Of a stretch of DNA of 64,000 nucleotides, positions 32,485 to 39,657 are shown in pieces. How positions within the stretch are numbered: position 1 is the first letter of the stretch; every line of letters begins with the position of its first letter. Both the position numbers and the translations under genes were made by a program. Below the pieces are notes generated by a model, which saw nothing but the letters and a program-made list of their open reading frames with translations, was not told the DNA's origin and made no database searches. This DNA comes from Nisaea sp. (GTDB lineage Bacteria > Pseudomonadota > Alphaproteobacteria > Thalassobaculales > Thalassobaculaceae): assembly GCF_034670185.1 (NCBI RefSeq), contig NZ_JAXMNY010000001.1, positions 62,001 through 126,000 on the forward strand, given 5' to 3'.

Positions 32485-33108
32485 TCAGGTGCGCTTGCGC
32501 AGCCCTTCGAGGATCTCTTCCATGCGTGCCAGAAGGGGCTCAATCTTGCCGCCGTTGCTCTCGATCACGGAGGAGTACTCGTTGCGCTGGGTGATACCCA
32601 TGCTGATTCCCTCGATCACCACATCGACGATCTTGAACTGCCCGCCATCCTCGATCAGCCGCCAGTCGATCAGCACGTTGCCCTGCGGGCTTGCGGGGTC
32701 GACGATGTTGCTCTTCACCACGGTATAGCGGCCATTCTCACCGCTACCGGTAACCTCGAATTTCTGCCCGGAATAATTGTCGAACTGGTTCGTGTAGGTG
32801 AAGACGATGCTTTCTTCGAAGAGCTTCAGGTAGGTCTCCCGCTGCTCTGGGCTGGCCCGGCGCCAGTTGCGGCCAAGCACAAACTGGCCGATCCAGTTAA
32901 GATCGAAATGATCGTTCAGAAGCATCCGGAACTTCTCACGCCGAGCCTCGCCGACGACCGCCTTGTCGGTCACCAGCGCGAGCGCCGAATCACCGAGGCC
33001 GGCCACGAATTTCTCCGCGGCGGCGCCTTTTTCGTCAGCCCATACCGGTGCTGAAGGAACTGCTACACATAGGAAAAGCAGGATAATCGCGCGATGGAAA
33101 ATGGTCAT
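32485..33108 (-). CDS. mlaC: Periplasmic phospholipid carrier MlaC (Ttg2D family)
   Basis: This is a 207-residue secreted protein with a signal peptide (TIFHRAIILLFLCVAVPSAPVWA, cleavage after AWA-type site) and the MlaC fold motifs FRMLLNDHFDLNWIGQFVLGRNWRRASPEQRETYLKLFEESIV. It carries phospholipids between the outer-membrane MlaA complex and the inner-membrane MlaFEDB transporter, keeping outer-leaflet asymmetry. I chose ATG 33108; a TTG at 33126 overlapping the mlaA stop is possible. The mlaFED genes are not in the window, so the system is split. Confidence 0.9.
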   Translation of the reverse strand: MTIFHRAIILLFLCVAVPSAPVWADEKGAAAEKFVAGLGDSALALVTDKAVVGEARREKFRMLLNDHFDLNWIGQFVLGRNWRRASPEQRETYLKLFEESIVFTYTNQFDNYSGQKFEVTGSGENGRYTVVKSNIVDPASPQGNVLIDWRLIEDGGQFKIVDVVIEGISMGITQRNEYSSVIESNGGKIEPLLARMEEILEGLRKRT

Positions 33109-33122
33109 CGTGTCTGCCTGAC

Positions 33123-33944
33123 TCAATTCGATTTGGTCGGAAGCTCGCCGGTTTCGGAGACGGGCCGGTCGGACGGAGTGAAGTCCTCGAAGTCCTTGCT
33201 GCCGTCCGCTGTGAGCGGCTCCCCCGAAGGCTCTCCATTCCGGATCTCGGCATCCCGGCGCTGCAGATAGATGGAGCGCAGGCGGGCATAGTAATCGAGC
33301 GAGGAGGCCTTGAGTTCGTTTATTTGATCGAAGTTGCGGGCGCGGAAATCGACGGCGCGGGTGCCGGCGCGGCTTATGGTGATCGCATTCTTGGCGCCTT
33401 GGCCGCTGACGATATAGGTCAGCGGGTCGAAGAAGGTGTCGACAATGCGTCCGGCCAGATCGCGGCCATTCGAAGGGCCGAGAAGGGGCAGCACAAGATA
33501 AGGGCCGCCGCCGACCTCGTGTACACCGAGGGTCTGGCCAAAATCTTCATCGCGGTAGGCCCAGTCTTCGCCCTGGCCCCAATCGATCAGTCCGACCGTG
33601 ATGCCGTTGACAAAGAACTGGCGAGTCGCATTGCCGGCATTGTTCGTGTCGCCCTGCAGCAGGCTGTTGGCAATCACGACCGGGGAGCGCAGCCAGCGCA
33701 GGAAGTTGCGGACCATCTCCTGGATCGGATCGGGCAAAGCGGTCTTGTAGACGAAGGCCGTTGGCTGCAGCACGAAGATGTCGACCGTATCGTTCATGGC
33801 GAAGACCAAGCGGTTGACCGGCTCAATGGGGTCAAAGATCTGCGGGCCAGCGGCGGTTTCTTCCGGAGGAGTCGCACAACCGGTCAGCGCGATCAGCACG
33901 AAAAGGATACCGGCGGCCCGGTGAATGCGAGACAGAAAAGTCAT
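33123..33944 (-). CDS. mlaA: Outer-membrane lipoprotein MlaA (VacJ)
   Basis: This is a 273-residue lipoprotein with lipobox LTGC (Cys near 22) and the MlaA signature FDPIEPVNRLVFAMNDTVD, followed by GQTLGVHEVGGGPYLVLPLLGPSNGRD. It forms a ring in the outer membrane that removes misplaced phospholipids from the outer leaflet and passes them to MlaC. An extra C-terminal tail (GEPLTADGSKDFEDF...) is longer than in E. coli (251 residues). mlaC follows with a 15-18 bp separation or overlap, depending on its start. The 227 bp upstream (33945-34171) hold no gene I can support. Confidence 0.92.
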   Translation of the reverse strand: MTFLSRIHRAAGILFVLIALTGCATPPEETAAGPQIFDPIEPVNRLVFAMNDTVDIFVLQPTAFVYKTALPDPIQEMVRNFLRWLRSPVVIANSLLQGDTNNAGNATRQFFVNGITVGLIDWGQGEDWAYRDEDFGQTLGVHEVGGGPYLVLPLLGPSNGRDLAGRIVDTFFDPLTYIVSGQGAKNAITISRAGTRAVDFRARNFDQINELKASSLDYYARLRSIYLQRRDAEIRNGEPSGEPLTADGSKDFEDFTPSDRPVSETGELPTKSN

Positions 33945-34171
33945 AAACTCAACCCGTTACCTGCGCGTTTCAGCGAATAGCCGCCTCTTGATCCATGGCC
34001 TGCGTTTGTCTGATGCAAACGGCAATCCACCAACTCAATAGCCTCAGTCGCAAGGATAAGCTGGTACCACAGAGGTTTCCGCAAGGCCAAGGCCTCGCAA
34101 TTTATCCGCAATTTCTTACCGCGGTGATGTTGCAAAAATATCGCGCTCTCATGTTGTGTTGCATGCATATG

Positions 34172-35923
34172 TTACTTGATCCTGCGCGCCAGGGAAAAAG
34201 CGCGACGGTTCCATTCTACCGTTCCGACCGCTTTGTAAAGACGTCCTGCCTGAATTGTGAAGGCAGCCGCGGTCGCATTGTCCACATTGATGGACAGCAG
34301 CCCGATCATCAGAAGGGAATCGGCTTCGCTGATATGATCGGCGGCCTGCCGGAACAATCCGCGTGCCTCCGCGTAAGCCTGCTGCGCCTGCGCCAATCGC
34401 CCAAGTTGTGATTCCAGATCTCCTATGGCTCTCAGGGCCGCACCCTCCAGTCCGATCTCATTGAGGCCACGATACATGGTCCGGGCTTGCGCAAATGTCA
34501 CCCGGGCCCGGTCTGGATTCTCCACCAGAAGGTCGATCTGACCCATATCCATCAGCGTCTGCGCCGCGTCACGGGCACCGCCGGCATTCTTGTAGTGATT
34601 CTGCGCTTCCTTCATCACCTCGCGGGCACCGCGCGAGTTGCCCTTTTGCATTTCGACGCGTCCCTTGCCTTTCAGGGCGTCGGCCAGGATGGGCAGTTTG
34701 TCGGTGCCTTTCGAGAGCTGGATCGCCCGCTCGAAGTTCATTCGTGCATCTTCAAGCCGGCCGCCCATGCGCTCCATTTCACCGAGCCCGATGAGTAGCC
34801 GGGCCTCCAGTGAGCCATCCTGCGATTCGGCGAGCATGGTGCGGGCAATCGCCCCGTGGGAGCGGGCGATTTCAAAGCGGATCGGTGCCCGTCTGATGTC
34901 CCCGCGTCCTGCCAGCATCGGACTGTTACCAACCCGCCGCGCGGCATCGCGGAACCGGTCGGCGGCTTCAAGGGCAGTGGCTTGCGCGTTTGGCGCTCGT
35001 CCGAGACGGCGCAGGATGTCGGTCATGGCAAGACGAACAGCCGCCTCGCCGAGAAAATCTCCGGTACGGCGATAGAGGGTGAGGGCGCGCTCGAAGCGGT
35101 TCTGGGCATCCGCCGATAGCCGTTTCTGCCGGTCGATCTCGGCGCGGCAATAGAGCGCGTGCGCTTCGCCATTCCGGTCTCCGACCTGGCTGAACAAAAA
35201 ATGGGCGTGCTCGAATGAGGCGGCGGCTTCATCTGTCTTGGTCAGTTGCATGGAGGCCTCGGCCGACCCGAGCGCCGCATTGGCCTCACCGAACCGGCTG
35301 TTCTCCTCGATATAGAGCTTGGCGGCTTCTTCGAAGGCTTGCCGCGCGCCATCTGAGCTTTTCTTGGCGATCAGCAGATAGCCCTGTTGCAGCAGGGCGT
35401 TGGCCATTCCCGTCCGGTTCTTAGCCGCGCTTGCCGCGTTGTAGGCAGCTTCGAATTTCTTGGAGGCATCGTCAGGCTGATTACGGGCGCGCTCGAGCTT
35501 TCCAAGGCTGATCATGCTTTCGATCACGCCTTCTGTGTCCTTGGCCTCCTTGAACAGGCTCTCCGCCTCGTGGAAATTCTCACGCGCCTCTGTATTCAGG
35601 CCATGTAACCGGAAGCCCTCGCCCTGGGCCCAAAGGCGCCCGGCCATGGCGCCGGGGCCGGTGCTGAGTGTGCCGCCTGAACGCATCGCCTGGACGCCGC
35701 CGCCACGCTTGATGTCGCGGGCCACCACCCAATCCGCGATCAGGGCGCAAATTCCGAAAACGCTGATCGTGGCGGCAACCAGATGTTGGTAGTTGTCGGC
35801 TTTTCCGAGGGTGAAGAAGTAACTCGCGAACACCCCGATGGCGGTCAGCGCGATAATCGTCAGCCGCCGTTGCCAGAGGCCAAGCCGGCCCCGGCGCTTT
35901 GCCCGTGTGATCGCAGAACGCAA
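34172..35923 (-). CDS. Membrane-anchored tetratricopeptide-repeat protein
   Basis: This is a 583-residue protein with a basic N-terminus (MRSAITRAKRRGR), two transmembrane helices (LTIIALTAIGVFASYFFTL and LVAATISVFGICALIADWVVA, ~22-75) and then about ten 40-residue TPR units of the type in which A-G-L-A pattern repeats recur (for example AEARGLFRQAADHISEADSLLMIG). TPR spacing of 40 residues resembles regulator TPRs (MalT/NB-ARC and Rapsyn class) rather than the 34-residue standard. It is probably a scaffold facing the cytoplasm. No enzymatic domain is visible. It lies alone between mlaA and the BASS-like transporter, which is on the same strand but 114 bp beyond. Confidence 0.7.
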   Translation of the reverse strand: MRSAITRAKRRGRLGLWQRRLTIIALTAIGVFASYFFTLGKADNYQHLVAATISVFGICALIADWVVARDIKRGGGVQAMRSGGTLSTGPGAMAGRLWAQGEGFRLHGLNTEARENFHEAESLFKEAKDTEGVIESMISLGKLERARNQPDDASKKFEAAYNAASAAKNRTGMANALLQQGYLLIAKKSSDGARQAFEEAAKLYIEENSRFGEANAALGSAEASMQLTKTDEAAASFEHAHFLFSQVGDRNGEAHALYCRAEIDRQKRLSADAQNRFERALTLYRRTGDFLGEAAVRLAMTDILRRLGRAPNAQATALEAADRFRDAARRVGNSPMLAGRGDIRRAPIRFEIARSHGAIARTMLAESQDGSLEARLLIGLGEMERMGGRLEDARMNFERAIQLSKGTDKLPILADALKGKGRVEMQKGNSRGAREVMKEAQNHYKNAGGARDAAQTLMDMGQIDLLVENPDRARVTFAQARTMYRGLNEIGLEGAALRAIGDLESQLGRLAQAQQAYAEARGLFRQAADHISEADSLLMIGLLSINVDNATAAAFTIQAGRLYKAVGTVEWNRRAFSLARRIK

Positions 35924-36036
35924 AGGCGTTCTCCTTTTTGCCTGAGAAGGCTTTGCCGAAATTACCGGCAGTCTAATCCTAAATGGGTGCTAATTCCTTA
36001 ATATCACAAGATCATTCAGAAATCGTCTCACGGAGA

Positions 36037-36966
36037 TCAAACCGTCTGCGCCGACAGTTTCTGGTAAATGGGTTTTAGCATTACAGGAAGTATATAGATC
36101 GGGAACTGGGCGACGGCAAAAAACAGGAAGGCTTCCGGCCCGAGCGCGGAGCCTGCCGCTGCCATGAACAACGCCATGTTGCGATTTCCGGAGGACAGGG
36201 CGACAGAGAGTTGATTCTGGCGATCGGTCCAGAAGAACACCAATCCGCCGATCAGCTGCAGGCCGAGACTTCCTGCAAAAGCCGCCCCAACGTAGAGCAT
36301 TACCGTCGCCGGGTCGGTGACCAGCCAGTCGCGGACACCGTCCATCACGGAGACGGCGAAAACCAGCATCAGAACAACCGCGATGCCGTCAAAAATCGCA
36401 GCTTTCTCCCGCAAGACTTCGGTGCCGAGTTTGCGCCTGACAATGGTCGCGACAAGGGCGCACCCGGCAATCATGAGCGCCAGTTTCACGGTCAGGGCGC
36501 CCGCGCTCAGGTCAACCTCGATGCCGATCAGCCAGAACAGAAGGCCGGGCAGGATGAAGGGGAAGACGAAAGTCGAGACCACCATCAGGAGCAGGGCGGC
36601 CGCCGAGTTCAGTCCGATGATCAGGGCAATGACGGGAACCGTTACCAGAGGCGGACTGCCGCTCCAGATCAGCATCGGCGTCGCCAGTTCCGGCGGTACG
36701 TCGAGGAAGACCAGAGTGGCATACATCAGGCACGGTGTGACGATGAGCAGCCAGAGCAGCGCAACCAGGTGGGTTCCGGCCCGGCGGCTCGTCCGGCCAA
36801 GAGAGGACGCATCGGTCCTGGTCATGGCGACGGTCAGCATGATCAGAACGGTCGGCGAGAGCAGGGGCTTCGCCACGGCTGCCAGATCCGGCAAGGCAAG
36901 GCCGATAAAGACTCCGAGCGCCATTACCAGCGCAGCACGCCGTCCGAGATACTGTAAAAGCCTCAC
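36037..36966 (-). CDS. BASS-family (bile acid:sodium symporter-like) transporter
   Basis: This is a 309-residue protein with about ten transmembrane helices, including LGVFIGLALPDLAAVAKPLLSPTVLIMLTVAMTRTD and the SSGNRNMALFMAAAGSALGPEAFLFFAVAQFPIYILPV block. That block corresponds to the conserved GLRNxALA region of bile acid:Na+ symporters. Such proteins import organic acids or sulphonates with Na+. I chose the GTG at 36966 because GGAAG lies about 9 bases before it; the long upstream open frame is non-coding shadow. It diverges from the thioesterase gene with 60 bp between. Confidence 0.75.
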   Translation of the reverse strand: MRLLQYLGRRAALVMALGVFIGLALPDLAAVAKPLLSPTVLIMLTVAMTRTDASSLGRTSRRAGTHLVALLWLLIVTPCLMYATLVFLDVPPELATPMLIWSGSPPLVTVPVIALIIGLNSAAALLLMVVSTFVFPFILPGLLFWLIGIEVDLSAGALTVKLALMIAGCALVATIVRRKLGTEVLREKAAIFDGIAVVLMLVFAVSVMDGVRDWLVTDPATVMLYVGAAFAGSLGLQLIGGLVFFWTDRQNQLSVALSSGNRNMALFMAAAGSALGPEAFLFFAVAQFPIYILPVMLKPIYQKLSAQTV

Positions 36967-37026
36967 CGCTGAACTTCCGTTTGTGTGCCGTGGCGGGACA
37001 AAACAAATGCCGTTAATGTCCGGACT

Positions 37027-37518
37027 ATGGAACAGGTTGATTTGAACAAGTGTTTCGCTTCCGGCGAACTGACGGTCCAGCCCGACTGGGTCGACTATAA
37101 CGGGCACATGAATGTCGGCTACTATGTCGTTGCCTTTGACAAGGCGACCGACGTCCTGCTGGACTATCTGGGGCTCGGCGCTTCCTATCGTCATGAACAT
37201 GATGCCTCGGTCTTCGTGCTGGAGGCGCATGTGACCTACGATCGCGAGGTAGGACCCGGAGACGGGCTGTGTTTCACCACGCAAATCCTCGACCATGATG
37301 CAAAACGTATGCATGTTTTTCATCGGATGTATCATGCGGAGGAGCATTATCTTGCCGCGACCAACGAATTGATGATCATGCATGTCGACCTGAAAACCCG
37401 GCGCTCGGCGCCTTTTCCCGCAGTGGCGCTTGCGCGTCTGCAAGATTTGCAGCGGGTTCATGACGCGCTGCCGAAACCGGATGCCGCCGGCCGCACAATC
37501 GCGATCCGGAGATCCTAG
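37027..37518 (+). CDS. Hotdog-fold acyl-CoA thioesterase (4HBT-type)
   Basis: This is a 163-residue hotdog thioesterase. The WVDYNGHMNVGYYVVAFDKATD block near residues 20-40 carries the catalytic Asp and the NGHMN motif of 4-hydroxybenzoyl-CoA-type thioesterases, close to the thioesterase domain that is sometimes fused to L-carnitine dehydrogenase. It should hydrolyse a small acyl-CoA. The ATG at 37027 is chosen because the frame is open only slightly upstream and the protein then begins normally. The CLC gene starts 3 bp after its stop, so the two are probably co-transcribed. Confidence 0.85.
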   Translation: MEQVDLNKCFASGELTVQPDWVDYNGHMNVGYYVVAFDKATDVLLDYLGLGASYRHEHDASVFVLEAHVTYDREVGPGDGLCFTTQILDHDAKRMHVFHRMYHAEEHYLAATNELMIMHVDLKTRRSAPFPAVALARLQDLQRVHDALPKPDAAGRTIAIRRS

Positions 37519-37521
37519 GGG

Positions 37522-39330
37522 ATGGCCGGTGATCGTCAGGCCACCTGGCTTCGGATTTTGCAGGACCGTGTGTCTGCGGGGATTCGCAACGACCAGGTCC
37601 TGCTTTCCGGGCTTGCGGTTGCTGTGGGTATCGCCGCCGCCTTTGCTGCTGTGTTGTTTCGCGAACTGATCGGGCTGATCCAGACCGGGTTCTATGGCTT
37701 TGAGCATGAGCGAGTCGCCTCCGGTGTCGCCGGACTTGCCTGGTGGCATTTGCTGCTGGCTCCGGCTCTGGGCGGTCTGCTGATCGGACTCTATATCCGC
37801 TTTCTGATGCCGGGCGGGCGTCCTCAGGGCGTAGCCGATGTGATCGAGGCAAATGCCCTCAGGGCCGGCCGGATGTCCGGGCGTGCAGGTCTCGGCGCTG
37901 CTCTGGTCAGTGCCGCGTCCATCGGCTCCGGCGCTTCCGTCGGCCGTGAGGGGCCTGCGGTGCATCTTGGGGCGACCATCGCCAGCTATATGGGGCGCCG
38001 TTTCAGGCTGGCCCGGTCGCAATCGCGCACATTGCTCGGCTGCGGCGTCGCTGCGGCCGTTGCGGCCTCGTTCAACGCACCTGTCGCTGGTGTTTTCTTC
38101 GCTCTGGAAGTGGTCATCGGCCATTATGCGCTGACCGCTTTCGCGCCGATCGTGATTGCTTCCGTTGCTGGTACGATCGTTTCGCGCACCTATTTTGGTG
38201 ATGTTCCGGCATTTACCGTGCCGCCGCACGAAATCGCTTCCTTCTTTGAATTCGGTGCCTTCGCGCTGCTCGGGGTCACTGCGGCGGGGGCCGCCATAAC
38301 CTTCATGCGGCTGGTGCCGGTCATGCAATCCCTCGCCGAGCGCACGCGCTTGCCTGGCTGGATTAGGCCGGTTTTCGGCGGGCTCGCGGTGGGGGCTTTG
38401 GCCCTTGTTTTTCCCGAGCTTCTCGGCGTCGGCTATGAAGCGATGGATAGCGCGCTGAACGAGAATTATGTGCTGTGGACCCTGATTGCGCTGGCTCTTC
38501 TGAAGATGCTGGCGACCGCGATTTCACTCGGCTTCGGTTTTGGCGGGGGCATATTCAGCCCGAGCCTTTTCATCGGTGCGATGGTCGGCGGGGCATTCGG
38601 CATCGTCGCCGCCATTCCCTATCCGCATCTCTCGTCCGGCCACGGCGCCTATACGCTGGTCGGCATGGGGGCTGTATCTGGTGCGGTCCTCGGGGCGCCG
38701 ATCTCGACAATGCTGATTATCGTGGAGTTGACCGGGGATTACCGTCTGACGATTGCCGTGATGGTGGCGGTCGTTATCGCGTCTCTGCTGACCCGGACGC
38801 TGCATGGTCCGTCTTTCTTCCACAATCAGCTCAAGGCCCGTGGCGTCACCGTTCGAGGTGGCCACGATGTCGAGGTGCTGGGCGGAATGACTGTGTCTGA
38901 CCTGATGCATGAAGGCGCGACCACGATCCGGCGCGATGCTGGTCTCCGGGACGTGCGTGCGGCGTTGCTGAAGGCGAATGGCGGGGTTGTCTTTGTGACC
39001 GGTGGGGACGGGCAGTTGATTGGAACCCTGACTCTGGCGGCGCTCGGCCCTGATGCTTTTGCCTCCGATACCGGGAGGGAATTTGACATTGGCCGATTTG
39101 TCGATAAATCGCGTCCGGTTCTGGGGGCGTCCGAAAAGGTGGGGCCGGTGATCGACAGTTTCGCTGGGATTGGCGATGGCGTGTTGCCGGTTGTCAGGGG
39201 AAAGGACAAGCCGGTTCTGGTCGGCTGGCTTGAAGAAGCGGATGTGATGCGCGCCTATAACCGCGCTCTGGAGCGGCTTCGGGACGAGGAGCACGGCGAC
39301 CAAGCTAAACGCGGCGGATATATAGGCTGA
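37522..39330 (+). CDS. CLC-family chloride channel with C-terminal CBS domains
   Basis: This is a 602-residue membrane protein with the CLC core and two CBS domains at the C-terminus (MTVSDLMHEGATTIRRDAGLRDVRAALLKANGGVVFVTG). The gating glutamate is in SVGREGPAVHLG (about residue 140). GFGFGGGIFSPSLFIGAMVGGAFG marks the second ion-binding helix region. Where H+/Cl- exchangers have two glutamates (FIIEEM), this protein reads FFALEVV: the internal proton glutamate is replaced by valine, as in channel-type CLCs. It may therefore conduct chloride passively. Expression follows the thioesterase gene. Confidence 0.85.
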   Translation: MAGDRQATWLRILQDRVSAGIRNDQVLLSGLAVAVGIAAAFAAVLFRELIGLIQTGFYGFEHERVASGVAGLAWWHLLLAPALGGLLIGLYIRFLMPGGRPQGVADVIEANALRAGRMSGRAGLGAALVSAASIGSGASVGREGPAVHLGATIASYMGRRFRLARSQSRTLLGCGVAAAVAASFNAPVAGVFFALEVVIGHYALTAFAPIVIASVAGTIVSRTYFGDVPAFTVPPHEIASFFEFGAFALLGVTAAGAAITFMRLVPVMQSLAERTRLPGWIRPVFGGLAVGALALVFPELLGVGYEAMDSALNENYVLWTLIALALLKMLATAISLGFGFGGGIFSPSLFIGAMVGGAFGIVAAIPYPHLSSGHGAYTLVGMGAVSGAVLGAPISTMLIIVELTGDYRLTIAVMVAVVIASLLTRTLHGPSFFHNQLKARGVTVRGGHDVEVLGGMTVSDLMHEGATTIRRDAGLRDVRAALLKANGGVVFVTGGDGQLIGTLTLAALGPDAFASDTGREFDIGRFVDKSRPVLGASEKVGPVIDSFAGIGDGVLPVVRGKDKPVLVGWLEEADVMRAYNRALERLRDEEHGDQAKRGGYIG

Positions 39331-39657
39331 AAAGGCGACGGGGTGCCTCCGTCTGCTCGTTGGGGACAAGCAGGGGATTGACACCCCGTCTACCGTTTGT
39401 CGCGACCATTTGGGACCGGCTCTTGAAAGGTGCGACAACGGATCCGTTAGTCTGTAGTAAAGCGAGCCATGATCTATTGTGTTAAAGGTAGTTCCAGAGG
39501 CTTTTGTGGCAATAGACCGAGCCTGCTCTTACATAGGCGTTCATCCAAATCTTCGGAGCCCGTCGGGCTGTTAGTGATAAGATAGATTTGGATTCACTAA
39601 AATTTTGTTAAAGGCCTATGGACTTCACCCTACCCGAAATTTTTCCTGCTGCACCGT
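39331..39657 (+). other. Gene-free, relatively AT-rich intergenic stretch with hairpins
   Basis: This 327-bp gap between clc and uvrD holds a long hairpin (GACGGGGTG 39337-39345 with CACCCCGTC 39382-39390) with a smaller one inside, a 12-bp palindrome AACGGATCCGTT (39437-39448) and a compact inverted repeat AGCCCG-T-CGGGCT near 39557-39569. The second half is markedly AT-richer than the flanks. No reading frame with a ribosome binding site was found. A promoter for uvrD and perhaps a small RNA could lie here; neither is proven. Confidence 0.55.

Noticed and set aside
33995..34411. 138-codon plus-strand frame upstream of the TPR gene end
   Set aside because: Overlaps the TPR coding end antisense, no ribosome binding site, composition of chance frame.
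37370..37521. Fluoride riboswitch before the CLC gene
   Set aside because: The CLC gene starts 3 bp after the thioesterase stop; no leader exists.
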